Shown here: positions 55,687-64,000 of the stretch, piece by piece
Layout of the letters: every line of letters begins with the position of its first letter
Numbering within the stretch: the first letter of the stretch is position 1
Origin: Pseudohongiella sp.
GTDB taxonomy: Bacteria; Pseudomonadota; Gammaproteobacteria; Pseudomonadales; Pseudohongiellaceae
Direction: 5' to 3'
Length of the DNA stretch: 64,000 nt
Assembly (NCBI RefSeq): GCF_011050365.1
Contig: NZ_DRFV01000008.1
Location: 1-64,000 of the forward strand
Made by a program: the position numbers and the translations under genes
Notes under the pieces: generated by a model
Told to the model about the DNA's origin: nothing
Seen by the model: only the letters and a program-made list of their open reading frames with translations
Databases searched by the model: none

Positions 55687-57897
55687 ATGGACGTATCTTA
55701 CATTCTTGACTCCCTGAACGACGAACAACGCCGCGCCGTGGCCGCGCCGCCCGCCAGCATGCTGGTGCTGGCCGGTGCCGGCAGTGGCAAAACCCGGGTG
55801 CTGGTGCACCGTATCGCCTGGCTGATGCAGACCGAGGGCGTATCGCCTCACAGCATCATGGCAGTGACGTTTACCAACAAGGCCGCGCGCGAGATGCGCA
55901 GCCGCATCGAAGAGCTGCTCACCCACCCGCCCGGTGGCATGTGGGTAGGCACCTTCCACGGCCTGGCACACCGGCTGCTGCGCATGCACTGGAAAGAAGC
56001 CAACTTGCCGGAAAACTTCAATATTCTGGACAGCGATGACCAGCTGCGGCTGATCAAGCGTCTGTGCAAGGCACTGGGCGTCAGCGATGACAAGTGGCCA
56101 CCCAAACAGATCCAGTGGTACATCAACGGCCAGAAAGATGAAGGCCTGCGCGCCAAACACATCGAACACATGGGTGATGAATACACCCGCACCATGCTGA
56201 CCGTGTATACCGCCTATGAAGAAGCCTGTCAGCGTGGCGGCATGGTGGATTTTGCCGAAATTCTGCTGCGCGCTCACGAATTGTGGCTTAACAACCCCGA
56301 ATTACTGGCGCATTACCAGCACCGCTTCCGGCATATCCTGGTCGACGAGTTCCAGGACACCAATGCGGTACAGTATGCCTGGCTGCGGGTGCTGGCCGGC
56401 GCCAGTGGTCACCTGATGGTGGTCGGCGACGATGACCAGTCCATCTACGGCTGGCGTGGCGCGCGCATCGAAAACATCCAGCAGTTCAATACCGACTTTG
56501 CCGGAGCCGAGATCATCCGCCTGGAACAAAACTATCGCTCTACCTCCAACATCCTGAAGGCCGCCAATCACCTGATTGCCAACAATCAGGGCCGGCTGGG
56601 CAAGGAGCTGTGGACTGACGGTAACGAGGGAGAAACCATCTCCTTGTACGACGCGTTTAATGAGCAGGACGAAGCGCGCTTTATCGTCGATCGTCTCACA
56701 GACTGGATGAACACCGGCCATCGCCTGACTGAGGCTGCTATCCTGTATCGCTCCAATGCACAGTCGCGGGAACTGGAAGAAGCCCTGCTGCGCGTCGCCA
56801 TGCCCTACCGCATCTATGGCGGTCAGCGCTTCTATGACCGCCTGGAGATTCGTAATGCCCTGGCCTACCTGCGTCTGGTGATCAACCGCCACGACGACAC
56901 GGCCATGGAACGTGTCGTCAACGTGCCCACGCGGGGCATCGGCTCCAAAACCCTGGATGGTCTGCGCGACATGGCCCGCCGCGAAGGTTATTCACTGTGG
57001 GCGGCGTGTCAACAAAGCATCGACCACAAGCTGTTGCCGGCCCGGGCGGCGGCGGCGGTGCAGGCCTTCCTGCGACTGATTGACGACATGGACGCGCATT
57101 GCCAGACCCTGGAGCTGGGCGAAAAAGTCGCGCACGTCATCAAACAAAGTGGTCTGGTTGCCCATCATGAAAAAGAAGGTGGCGATAAAGCCCAGGCCCG
57201 ACTCGAAAACCTGGACGAACTGATTACCGCCACCCGTAGCTTTGCCGAGGATGCCACTGACGACATGCTGGTGGATGAGGACAATCCGGTCAATGACCGT
57301 GACGTGCTGTCCGCGTTTCTCGATCAGGCAGCACTGGACGCCGGCGAAGCCCAGGCCTCGGAAAGCGATGACGCCGTGCAGTTGATGACGCTGCATAGCG
57401 CCAAGGGCCTGGAATTTCCGCTGGTGTTCATGTGCGGCATGGAGGAAGGCCTGTTTCCGCACAAGATGTCGATGGAAAATCTCAGCGGCATCGAGGAAGA
57501 GCGTCGCCTGTGTTACGTCGGCATTACCCGCGCGATGCAGAAGCTGTACCTGAGCAGCGCCGAGTCGCGCCGTCTGCACGGCGACGTTAATATCTGCCGG
57601 CCCTCACGCTTTATTCGCGAGCTGCCGCAAGAGCTGATCGAACCGATCCGCATGAAAACCACCATTCAGCGACCCGCACCAACCCCACCGGGCCGGCAAC
57701 CACATTACCGCTCCGGCGCTGATGTACCGGACACCAACATCACGCTGGGTCAACGGGTGCGGCACGGCAAGTTTGGTGAAGGTGTGGTGCTCAATTATGA
57801 AGGCAGTGGCCCCAATGCCCGCGTCCAGGTGAACTTCACCGACGTCGGCAGTAAATGGCTGGTGTTATCGTATGCACGTCTGGAGCCGGTGGCCTGA
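55687..57897 (+). CDS. uvrD: UvrD/Rep-family DNA helicase II
   Basis: This 736-residue superfamily 1A helicase has motif I AGAGSGKT, Ia TFTNKAAREMR, II DEFQDTN, III GDDDQSIYGWRGA, IV EQNYRST, V TLHSAKGLEF and VI YVGITRAM. The C-terminus has the Tudor-like UvrD tail (RVRHGKFGEGVVLNYEG). It unwinds DNA in mismatch and nucleotide excision repair. No neighbour link. A strong candidate start at ATG 55687. Confidence 0.95.
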   Translation: MDVSYILDSLNDEQRRAVAAPPASMLVLAGAGSGKTRVLVHRIAWLMQTEGVSPHSIMAVTFTNKAAREMRSRIEELLTHPPGGMWVGTFHGLAHRLLRMHWKEANLPENFNILDSDDQLRLIKRLCKALGVSDDKWPPKQIQWYINGQKDEGLRAKHIEHMGDEYTRTMLTVYTAYEEACQRGGMVDFAEILLRAHELWLNNPELLAHYQHRFRHILVDEFQDTNAVQYAWLRVLAGASGHLMVVGDDDQSIYGWRGARIENIQQFNTDFAGAEIIRLEQNYRSTSNILKAANHLIANNQGRLGKELWTDGNEGETISLYDAFNEQDEARFIVDRLTDWMNTGHRLTEAAILYRSNAQSRELEEALLRVAMPYRIYGGQRFYDRLEIRNALAYLRLVINRHDDTAMERVVNVPTRGIGSKTLDGLRDMARREGYSLWAACQQSIDHKLLPARAAAAVQAFLRLIDDMDAHCQTLELGEKVAHVIKQSGLVAHHEKEGGDKAQARLENLDELITATRSFAEDATDDMLVDEDNPVNDRDVLSAFLDQAALDAGEAQASESDDAVQLMTLHSAKGLEFPLVFMCGMEEGLFPHKMSMENLSGIEEERRLCYVGITRAMQKLYLSSAESRRLHGDVNICRPSRFIRELPQELIEPIRMKTTIQRPAPTPPGRQPHYRSGADVPDTNITLGQRVRHGKFGEGVVLNYEGSGPNARVQVNFTDVGSKWLVLSYARLEPVA

Positions 57898-57976
57898 CCG
57901 GCTGCCTGGCGACTGTCCGCTGCCTGCGAAAGCCCATTGCTGCCTTTTATTTCATAAGCTTAGTCACAAAAACCGT

Positions 57977-58006
57977 TTGCTACTGACACTGTTTAAGGGC
58001 TATAAC
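57977..58006 (+). promoter_or_regulatory. Sigma-70-type promoter of the symporter gene
   Basis: TTGCTA (57977-57982) and TATAAC (58001-58006) are separated by 18 bases, 30 bases before the ATG at 58036. Confidence 0.55.
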
Positions 58007-58035
58007 GGGCCAATAATAATCAAGGGAGCCCCTCC

Positions 58036-59382
58036 ATGTCAGTTCTGACACTTCTCGGCATTGTCATTTTTATCGCACTGTTGTTTGGCCTGTACAAGCT
58101 CAGGAAGCCTGAGACCAGCCTCGCCAAACAGGTCTTTATCGCCTTGCTGCTGGGTGTTGCCTTCGGCTTCTTCCTGCAACTCATCCACGGCGGTGATATT
58201 GAGCAGATCCGCCCCACGTTGACATGGACCGATTTGCCGGGCGATATCTACGTGTCACTGCTGCGCATGATCATCATGCCGCTGGTGCTGGTGACCATGA
58301 TTGCTGCGGTGGTAAAGCTGCATGAAGTGGCCGCCCTGGGCAAAATCGGCGGCTCGGTGATTGGCATACTGGTGCTCACCACCATGATTGCCGCACTGGT
58401 CGGCATTCTGGTAACTACCGTATTTGGCCTCAGCGCCGAAGGCATGGTGGGCGGCGAACGCGAAGTTGCCAGGGCAGCCGTGCTGGAAACCCGGGCGCCC
58501 GTGGTCGCAGATCTGACCATTGCCCAGACCATTGTTAACTTTATTCCCAGAAACATCTTTGCCGACCTGACTGATGCGCGCAGCACCTCCATTATTGCGG
58601 TGGTGATTTTTGGCATGCTGTTTGGTCTGGCGGGGCTGCTGCTGAGCCGTGAGAAGCCGGAGTACGCAGACCGCATCAAGGGTGGCACCGAAACTTTTCA
58701 GGCCATCATCATGCGTCTGGTCAAGATCATCATGAGCCTGACGCCGTATGGCATCCTGTCCCTGATGACCTATGTGGTGGCCAGCTCCAACGGCAGTGAT
58801 ATCCTCAACCTGATCGGCTTTGTGGTGGCCTCCTATCTGGCCATTGCCATCATGTTTGTGGTGCATGCCCTGCTGCTTAGTCTGTCCGGCAACAACCCGA
58901 TGGATTTTTTCCGCAAGATCTGGCCGGTGCTGACCTTCGCCTTTGCCACCCGCAGCTCGGCTGCGACCATTCCGCTGAATATCCGCACCCAGATCGAGGA
59001 GCTGAAGGTACCGCCGTCGATTGCCAGTCTGTCAGCGTCCTTTGGCGCAACCATTGGGCAGAATGGCTGTGCCGGTATCTACCCGGCCATGCTGGCAGTG
59101 ATGGCGGCGCCGACGGTGGGTATCGATCCACTGGCCCCCGGCTTCATCCTGACACTGGTCATCATCATTGCCATCAGCTCGTTCGGTGTTGCCGGTGTCG
59201 GCGGTGGCGCCACGTTTGCTGCACTGATTGTGCTGCCGGCCATGGGGCTACCGATTGAGCTGGTGGCGTTGCTGATTTCCATTGAGCCCTTGATCGATAT
59301 GGGCCGCACCGCGCTTAACGTCAGCGGAGCGATGACCAGTGGCAAGATTACCAGCAGGATTGTGACTGAAGGGGTGTCCTGA
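58036..59382 (+). CDS. Dicarboxylate/amino acid:cation symporter, TcyP-like
   Basis: The 448-residue DAACS-family protein has the GltPh-type eight-helix fold. HP1 carries the serine-rich tip RSSAATIPLNI, TM7 the NGCAG stretch and HP2 a GVAGVGGGA loop. The N-terminal section KPETSLAKQVFIALLLGVAFG resembles the L-cystine symporter TcyP more than GltP. Likely substrates are cystine or acidic amino acids, driven by Na+ or H+. It is monocistronic; a hairpin (59414-59433) lies at its convergent end. Confidence 0.88.
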   Translation: MSVLTLLGIVIFIALLFGLYKLRKPETSLAKQVFIALLLGVAFGFFLQLIHGGDIEQIRPTLTWTDLPGDIYVSLLRMIIMPLVLVTMIAAVVKLHEVAALGKIGGSVIGILVLTTMIAALVGILVTTVFGLSAEGMVGGEREVARAAVLETRAPVVADLTIAQTIVNFIPRNIFADLTDARSTSIIAVVIFGMLFGLAGLLLSREKPEYADRIKGGTETFQAIIMRLVKIIMSLTPYGILSLMTYVVASSNGSDILNLIGFVVASYLAIAIMFVVHALLLSLSGNNPMDFFRKIWPVLTFAFATRSSAATIPLNIRTQIEELKVPPSIASLSASFGATIGQNGCAGIYPAMLAVMAAPTVGIDPLAPGFILTLVIIIAISSFGVAGVGGGATFAALIVLPAMGLPIELVALLISIEPLIDMGRTALNVSGAMTSGKITSRIVTEGVS

Positions 59383-59413
59383 CAGGCTGCTGTGTGTTGG
59401 TCATTTTAACATT

Positions 59414-59433
59414 GCCGGATCACTTGATCCGGC
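59414..59433. repeat. Hairpin at the end of the thioesterase gene
   Basis: GCCGGATCA and TGATCCGGC (9 bp) pair around CT. It overlaps the last codons of the thioesterase gene and stands between two convergent genes. It has no T-tract in either direction; probable weak bidirectional terminator. Confidence 0.55.
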
Positions 59434-59824
59434 GTGTGCGTCCATTGTCGTCAATGGCAACAAAGATAAACAGGCCTTCGGCCACCTTGCGCTGGGCTGC
59501 CTGAGTCAGTGAATTGGAGATCCATACCTCAATGTTGATGTGCATGGAACTTCGGCCTGTTTCCAGGATCTCCGCATAACAACTCACCACCGAACCAACG
59601 CTGACCGGCGCCAGGAACTCGACATTCTTGATGGCAACGGTGGCGGAGCGTCCGTGGGTGACCTGCTTGGTGGCGATACCTGCCGCCAGGTCCATCTGTG
59701 ACACCAGCCAGCCGCCGAAAATATCACCATTGGCATTGGTATCGCGCGGCATCGCCAGCGTCTGCAGTGCCAACTCACCGGCGGGCGTGGGGTCCCTGTC
59801 CATATCGTCATCAATCAGGCCCAT
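59420..59824 (-). CDS. Acyl-CoA thioesterase, YciA-like hotdog
   Basis: This 134-residue hotdog-fold protein has PRDTNANGDIFGGWLVSQMD, the YciA-type helix with a catalytic Asp, and VEFLAPVSVGSVV. It hydrolyses acyl-CoA esters with broad chain specificity. The C-terminal IFVAIDDNGRTR strand fits the family. It is convergent with the symporter gene. Confidence 0.92.
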   Translation of the reverse strand: MGLIDDDMDRDPTPAGELALQTLAMPRDTNANGDIFGGWLVSQMDLAAGIATKQVTHGRSATVAIKNVEFLAPVSVGSVVSCYAEILETGRSSMHINIEVWISNSLTQAAQRKVAEGLFIFVAIDDNGRTRRIK

Positions 59825-59905
59825 CGAAAAACTCCTTATTGTATTGTTATTGCGCAGTTTGCGTATGTTAGCAGCAATCTTTTACATCTGTGCCACGTAG
59901 ACCAG

Positions 59906-60271
59906 TTAATTCATTCTTATCCATGCAGCGGCGAGCTGGAAAGTCACCACCACCAGGGCCAGGCTGACCAATAGCATGAACCATGCAAACAGATGATAGA
60001 GACCACGGTGCAGTCTGATTTTAACGCGCGCCCACCATGCCATCTCAGGCGTGGCCATGGCCGGTATCCGGGCAAACATATTGATGCCGGACAACAGCAG
60101 CAACAGCCAGACAGATATCAGCACAGCAGGTATCAGCCAGCGATCCTGCAACTCTGGCGAAGCCCCGGTAAACACCCAGGCGGTGATCAGCAACATGACC
60201 ATGAGACCCAGCACAGTGGGCCATTTCAGACCCTGTAGACGGGTCGCAAAGCGTTCAAAGAGTACCAGCAT
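59906..60271 (-). CDS. Small three-helix membrane protein
   Basis: This 121-residue protein has three hydrophobic segments (about 18-36, 46-65 and 90-112) separated by basic loops; no family was recognised. ATG 60271 begins MLVLFERFATRL. An upstream in-frame ATG at 60373 overlaps the start of the divergent DUF4265 gene and is rejected. Intergenic space to that gene is 87 bases. Confidence 0.7.
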   Translation of the reverse strand: MLVLFERFATRLQGLKWPTVLGLMVMLLITAWVFTGASPELQDRWLIPAVLISVWLLLLLSGINMFARIPAMATPEMAWWARVKIRLHRGLYHLFAWFMLLVSLALVVVTFQLAAAWIRMN

Positions 60272-60358
60272 AATGTTTCGCGGGTTACAATAAGCCCTGT
60301 TTGACAATGAATTGACACGATCCGGCCCATCTGGCCGGGCATCCGGGAAGCCAACCCC

Positions 60359-60916
60359 ATGGACCAAGCGCAAGAACCCATTCAGATACCGCTGATTGCC
60401 GGCTACAATGACAACAACGAACCCGTTGTTGAGCAGGTCAGTGTTGTGCCCGTTGCCGATGCAGGCCGGAAGCAGGTCACTGATCCTGCGGCTTTATTGT
60501 CAAAAGCCGGGCTTGAGCAGCCCGTTGAGTTTCGCCTGACCAAATCCCCGGCGTTTATCCGCGGACTGGCCGCCGATGACAGGATTCGGTATCCGGTAGA
60601 CAACCCTACTACCTATGAACTGCTGGAACACAGCGGTAACCTGAGTGTTCGTGTTTTCAGCAAGCTTAACACAGAGGAACTGGATCAGGCGCTGACGCCA
60701 GAAATCGAGCTCATTGACGGCCGCATCGATATCAGCAGCCCTGGACTGCTGGTCTACACCATCCATGTTTCCATTGGTTTTCAGCAGATCGAGGCGGTGC
60801 TCAACAAGGTGCTGGCCGGGTTTCCGGACACCATCTGGTTCTATGGCAATGTCTATGACCCCGAGGATGGCGTCACACCATTGAACTGGTGGCAGGACAT
60901 TGCGCAATCCGTTTAG
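60359..60916 (+). CDS. DUF4265 domain-containing protein
   Basis: The 185-residue cytosolic protein fits DUF4265: an N-terminal EPVVEQV strand, YELLEHSGNLSVRVFSK, PGLLVYTIHVSIGF and a C-terminal TIWFYGNVYDPEDGVTPLNWW. The function is unknown. The ATG is taken at 60359. It is followed 61 bases later by yaaA on the same strand. Confidence 0.8.
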   Translation: MDQAQEPIQIPLIAGYNDNNEPVVEQVSVVPVADAGRKQVTDPAALLSKAGLEQPVEFRLTKSPAFIRGLAADDRIRYPVDNPTTYELLEHSGNLSVRVFSKLNTEELDQALTPEIELIDGRIDISSPGLLVYTIHVSIGFQQIEAVLNKVLAGFPDTIWFYGNVYDPEDGVTPLNWWQDIAQSV

Positions 60917-60977
60917 CCGCTTCTACGTATCAATCGTATCTCTATCAATATCCAAGCTCACGTTATCTGAGGCCCTT

Positions 60978-61754
60978 ATGCTGTTGGTTCTATCGCCCGC
61001 CAAGTCCCTGGATTTTGACAAGCCTGTGCCCACCGGCAAGTTTACTCAGCCAGACTATCTGGATGACTCGGCACAATTGATCAAGACCCTGCGCCAGAAA
61101 TCCCCGGAAGAGCTATCAGCGCTGATGCATATCAGCGCAAAGCTGGGTGAGCTCAATTTTGAGCGCAACCTGAACTGGCAAACACCGTTTGACACCAGCA
61201 ACGCCCGGCAGGCAATTTATGCCTTCACCGGTGATGTTTACCTCGGCCTGGACGCCCATGCGCTGACCCAGAAAGACATGGCCTACGCGCAGAACCATGT
61301 GCGCATCCTGTCCGGTCTTTATGGCCTGCTCCGGCCACTTGATCTGATGCAACCCTATCGGCTGGAGATGGGCACCTCCCTGCAGCATGGCGACAACCGG
61401 AACCTCTACGAGTTCTGGGGAACTCGCCTGAGTGAGAGCCTGAATACGGCCATGAACGGACACAAGAACCGCGTTCTGCTGAACCTGGCATCTAATGAAT
61501 ATTTCCGTTCGGTCGATAAAAAGGTACTCAATGCTGACATCGTCAGTCCGGTTTTCAGGGACTACAAAAACGGCCAATACAAGATCATCAGTTTCTTCGC
61601 CAAAAAAGCGCGCGGCATGATGGCAGCGCATGTCATCAGAAATCGTATCGATTCGCTGGCAGGTATCCGTGAGTTCGACATGGCCGGTTACCGCTTCAGT
61701 GAGAAAGACTCCACCATTCAAGCGCCGGTATTTTTACGTAAACAGGCTGGGTAA
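60978..61754 (+). CDS. yaaA: Peroxide stress protein YaaA
   Basis: YaaA (DUF328) limits DNA and protein oxidation during peroxide stress by reducing free intracellular iron in E. coli. The 258-residue protein begins MLLVLSPAKSLDF and has VYLGLDAHAL, GLYGLLRPLDLMQPYRLEMG and NLASNEYFRSVD, which fit well. ATG 60978 has GAGG upstream; an earlier ATG at 60900 lies inside the preceding gene. The response regulator gene follows after seven bases. Confidence 0.95.
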   Translation: MLLVLSPAKSLDFDKPVPTGKFTQPDYLDDSAQLIKTLRQKSPEELSALMHISAKLGELNFERNLNWQTPFDTSNARQAIYAFTGDVYLGLDAHALTQKDMAYAQNHVRILSGLYGLLRPLDLMQPYRLEMGTSLQHGDNRNLYEFWGTRLSESLNTAMNGHKNRVLLNLASNEYFRSVDKKVLNADIVSPVFRDYKNGQYKIISFFAKKARGMMAAHVIRNRIDSLAGIREFDMAGYRFSEKDSTIQAPVFLRKQAG

Positions 61755-61761
61755 CCTTGAT

Positions 61762-62601
61762 ATGAAAATTCGAATCCTGCTGATTGATGATGCGAGCTTT
61801 ATTCGCGACCTCATCAAACGTACCTTGCGCAAGTATCTGCCCCAGTGCGAAATCATTGAGGCGGCTGACGGGCGCAAAGCGCAGTCCATCCTGGGCCGGC
61901 AACCTATTGATCTTATTCTCAGTGACTGGGAAATGCCCGGGCTTAGCGGAGAAGAGCTGTTGCAATGGGTACGCGCCGATGAAAAGCTGGCAGTTATACC
62001 GTTTGTCATGATCAGCAGCCTGGGTGGCAAAGAACATATCATGCGCGCGGTGCAGGCCGGCGTCAGTGATTATCTGGGCAAGCCGTTTACCGGCGAAGAG
62101 CTGATGCAAAAAGTACAGAAGGCGCTGATCAAATCCGGTAAGCTCAACAAGGCGGCCTCCGGTTCGCCCAGCAAGGGCGGACCTTTCAGCTCGCTGGAAA
62201 TTCTCAGTGGCAAGTCCGACGGCATGCCCGGCAGTTCCTCACTGGAAGCATTGACCGGCGCCGCCAAAACCAAAGAGGCACCCAAACTCAAAGGTACGGC
62301 ACTGGTAGCATGGGGCAAAATTGAATTTCGCTGTATGATCAAGGCCATCAGTGTTGACGAGGTGCTGCTGGTTTGTAAGCGTGGCACTGAACACCCCAGT
62401 GTTTTTGCAGACACCACGGTGACGCTGTCGCCAGGCAATCAGGCAAGCAAGGCCATCAGTGACCTGCAGGCATATGTCCACAGCATCTCTGCTGTGGAGA
62501 AGCGCCCTGATGCCGAGTTTCTCAACCTGCTCATGCGCTTTGACAATCCCACTGAGGAACAGCGCGTATTGCTCAGCAGCTTTATTCTGGAGAATCCCTG
62601 A
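61762..62601 (+). CDS. Response regulator with uncharacterised C-terminal domain
   Basis: This 279-residue protein has an N-terminal CheY-like receiver (about 1-125) with IDD, the phospho-acceptor in SDWEMPG (about Asp54), Ser/Thr in ISSLGG and GKPF (about Lys103). A Ser/Lys-rich linker (about 127-175) leads to a C-terminal beta-rich domain (about 180-279) that may be PilZ-like, though the key Arg motif is not clear. No DNA-binding motif is seen. It is seven bases after yaaA and may share its transcript; partner kinase unknown. Confidence 0.82.
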   Translation: MKIRILLIDDASFIRDLIKRTLRKYLPQCEIIEAADGRKAQSILGRQPIDLILSDWEMPGLSGEELLQWVRADEKLAVIPFVMISSLGGKEHIMRAVQAGVSDYLGKPFTGEELMQKVQKALIKSGKLNKAASGSPSKGGPFSSLEILSGKSDGMPGSSSLEALTGAAKTKEAPKLKGTALVAWGKIEFRCMIKAISVDEVLLVCKRGTEHPSVFADTTVTLSPGNQASKAISDLQAYVHSISAVEKRPDAEFLNLLMRFDNPTEEQRVLLSSFILENP

Positions 62602-63766
62602 CCGTATCGGTCTGACGGAACGGCAATTGTTCAATGGCCGCTGACTGATAGGCGGCCACATGTGCCATTTCCTGCTGACAAAAGTCGGCAATCGCGGCCC
62701 GAAACGCGGGGTCTTTTATCCAGTGAAACGATTGCGTGGTGACCGGTTCAAAGCCTCGACGCAGTTTGTGTTCACCCTGCGCCCCAGCATCAAACAGGCT
62801 GATATTGTGCTCGATGCAGTATTCAATGCCCTGGTAGTAACAGGTTTCAAAATGCAGATTGTCGTAGTCCTGTTCGGCACCCCAGTATCGGCCGAACAAT
62901 GTGTCCGCGCCTTTGAAAAATAGTGCACCAGCGACATAGTTACCGGCTTGCGACGCCATCACCAGAAACAGATTTTCTGGCATGCTCCGGTTGATCAAAC
63001 GGAAGAAGTCCCGGGTCAGGTAACCCTGCTGCCCGCGAATCTGATAGGTATTCTGATAGTAGCGGTAAAATACATCCCAGATATCTTCGGTAATATCCTC
63101 TCCTTCCAGGCACTGAAACTGAATACCCTGAGCAACGACATCAGCACGTTCCTTGCGCAGATTTTTGCGTTTGCGCGAACTGAAGCTTGCCAGGAAATCG
63201 TCGAATGTTTTATAGCCTTTATTTTGCCAATGAAACTGGCTGGCTTCGCGTCTGATCAGGTCTGCTTGCCGGAGCACGGAAGCGTTGGCGCGGTCGGGAA
63301 ACAGAATATGCCAGGAACTGGCGCCGATCTTGTCGGCATACGTCAGCACCGCCTGTTCGATATGCGGCAGCCATTGCTGCAGAGTTTCGCCGTCAGCGAC
63401 CAGGACCCGGGGCGACTGACTGGGTGTGAACGGTATTGCGGTCAGCAGTTTGGGATAATACTGCTGGCCATAGCGCTGATAGGCGTCAGCCCAGCCCCAG
63501 TCGAACACATATTCTCCGTAAGAGTGATTCTTGATATACAGGGGCATGGCTGCCAGCATTTTCTCCCCGTCACCGGCATTGACCATGACGGTCAGGTGAC
63601 AGGGTTGCCACCCCGATTCTGCCTGCACGGAACCGCTTTGCTCCAGCGCGCGCAGAAATGCATGTTGCAGGAACGGACTCTGATCTCTGACCAGGTTGTC
63701 CCACTGCTCAACATCAATGTCCTGCATGGACAGGCCGATGCGTATTTCCGGTGAGTCGTCTGTCAT
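62582..63766 (-). CDS. GNAT-family/DUF482 protein
   Basis: The 394-residue protein belongs to the COG3146/DUF482 family, a FemAB-like GNAT fold. Features include FLQHAFLRALEQSGSV, HILFPD, RKRKNLRKERADV, LFGRYWGAEQDYDNLHFETCYYQGIEYCIEH and AQGEHKLRRGFEP. Members are thought to be acyltransferases acting on peptidoglycan-like or unknown acceptors. It overlaps the response regulator gene tail-to-tail by 20 bases. Confidence 0.88.
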   Translation of the reverse strand: MTDDSPEIRIGLSMQDIDVEQWDNLVRDQSPFLQHAFLRALEQSGSVQAESGWQPCHLTVMVNAGDGEKMLAAMPLYIKNHSYGEYVFDWGWADAYQRYGQQYYPKLLTAIPFTPSQSPRVLVADGETLQQWLPHIEQAVLTYADKIGASSWHILFPDRANASVLRQADLIRREASQFHWQNKGYKTFDDFLASFSSRKRKNLRKERADVVAQGIQFQCLEGEDITEDIWDVFYRYYQNTYQIRGQQGYLTRDFFRLINRSMPENLFLVMASQAGNYVAGALFFKGADTLFGRYWGAEQDYDNLHFETCYYQGIEYCIEHNISLFDAGAQGEHKLRRGFEPVTTQSFHWIKDPAFRAAIADFCQQEMAHVAAYQSAAIEQLPFRQTDTVRDSPE

Positions 63767-63807
63767 GCGTTTAAGATAACCCTAAGGATGGTACTGAAAC
63801 CGTGCTT

Positions 63808-63839
63808 CCTGTTATATTCACTGCCAGCAGTGTAACAGG
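63808..63839. promoter_or_regulatory. Nested palindrome before the RpiR-type gene
   Basis: CCTGTTA (63808-63814) pairs with TAACAGG (63833-63839), enclosing CACTG-CCAG-CAGTG. A four-base TATT on the left breaks strict symmetry. It ends nine bases before the GTG start and includes the likely ribosome binding site AGGA, so it could be an operator or a translational hairpin. Confidence 0.5.
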
Positions 63840-63848
63840 AAGACAGCG

Positions 63849-64000
63849 GTGGATGCCCACAATCTGATCAGCAAAATCAAGGAGCGACGCGAGTTGCTGC
63901 GCAAGTCGGAACGTAAAGTGGCCGACTTTGTTATCGACAACGCCACCGCAGTGCTGGGCATGCGTATTGTCGATGTCGCCGCACGTGCCGATGTCAGTGA
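63849..64000 (+). CDS. MurR/RpiR-family regulator, N-terminal part (HexR-like)
   Basis: The gene is cut by the window end. The visible 50 residues form the HTH_6 domain: LISKIKERRELLRKSERKVADFV, then a second helix and IVDVAARADVSE, closely like HexR/RpiR proteins that respond to sugar phosphates. GTG 63849 is preceded by AGGAAG at six bases. The sugar-binding SIS domain should follow outside the window. HexR is only one of several possible members. Confidence 0.75.
   Translation, partial: MDAHNLISKIKERRELLRKSERKVADFVIDNATAVLGMRIVDVAARADVS

Overview
The window looks like a chromosomal segment of a moderately GC-rich, Gram-negative gammaproteobacterium, probably aquatic or marine. The main evidence is the block gmk-rpoZ-spoT-ridA-recG-ubiA, together with HrpB, RsuA, an RsmC/RlmG-type methyltransferase, MlaA, a TorF-type porin, AlkB and YaaA. 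There are no rRNA genes, recognisable tRNAs, phage genes, transposases or CRISPR arrays. No genus is assigned.

Layout. 0.1-2.9 kb: a copper operon (cueR-copA) with a textbook CueR operator. 2.9-8.9 kb: alkB, divergent from a membrane hybrid histidine kinase, which is followed by a compact Mla-type lipid transport operon (permease with fused STAS domain, ATPase, MCE protein, outer-membrane lipoprotein). 9-11.2 kb: an arsenate-detoxification pair (ArsJ-type GAPDH and ArsJ). 11.2-14.3 kb: an rRNA methyltransferase and rsuA on the minus strand, then a secreted serine hydrolase. 14.5-15.1 kb: two very small genes, a DUF1328 membrane protein and a 47-residue lipoprotein. 15.1-25.6 kb: an RND exporter divergent from an SDR/acetoacetyl-CoA synthetase pair, then mlaA, a GDT1-type cation transporter, hrpB and an AsmA-like protein. 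25.7-35.5 kb: mostly exported or transport proteins. These include a Tat-exported dienelactone hydrolase, three periplasmic beta-propeller proteins (one fused to a haem-binding segment), LysE, ChrA, the selD-mnmH selenium pair and a phosphoesterase. 35.7-43.8 kb: the housekeeping block gmk, rpoZ, spoT, ridA, recG, a YbaK-HDOD protein and ubiA. 43.9-47.4 kb: a DUF885 lipoprotein, msrB and a TorF porin.

47.4-54.3 kb is the most accessory-looking part. It carries a 1487-residue secreted GLUG-repeat protein, a divergent AraC-type regulator and a GAP-family membrane protein. It is bounded and punctuated by three palindromes that share GGGGAC/GTCCCC ends and resemble REP-type mobile palindromes. 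A separate long inverted repeat lies at 29.6 kb. 54.3-64 kb returns to general functions: glutaryl-CoA dehydrogenase, UvrD-type helicase, TcyP-like symporter, YciA-like thioesterase, yaaA, a response regulator, a GNAT protein and the start of an RpiR/HexR-type regulator.

How the genes fit together. Metal and metalloid defence recurs: copper (CueR/CopA), arsenate (GAPDH/ArsJ), chromate (ChrA) and probably manganese or calcium (GDT1 type). Outer-membrane lipid asymmetry is served by the Mla operon plus the distant mlaA. The SDR/AacS pair suggests use of 3-hydroxybutyrate and acetoacetate. SelD with MnmH indicates selenium use for tRNA selenouridine. No clearly new multi-gene system was found. 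The best leads are the GGGGAC palindrome set around the GLUG/AraC island, the 29.6 kb inverted repeat, the histidine kinase beside the Mla operon, and the haem-binding/beta-propeller fusion.
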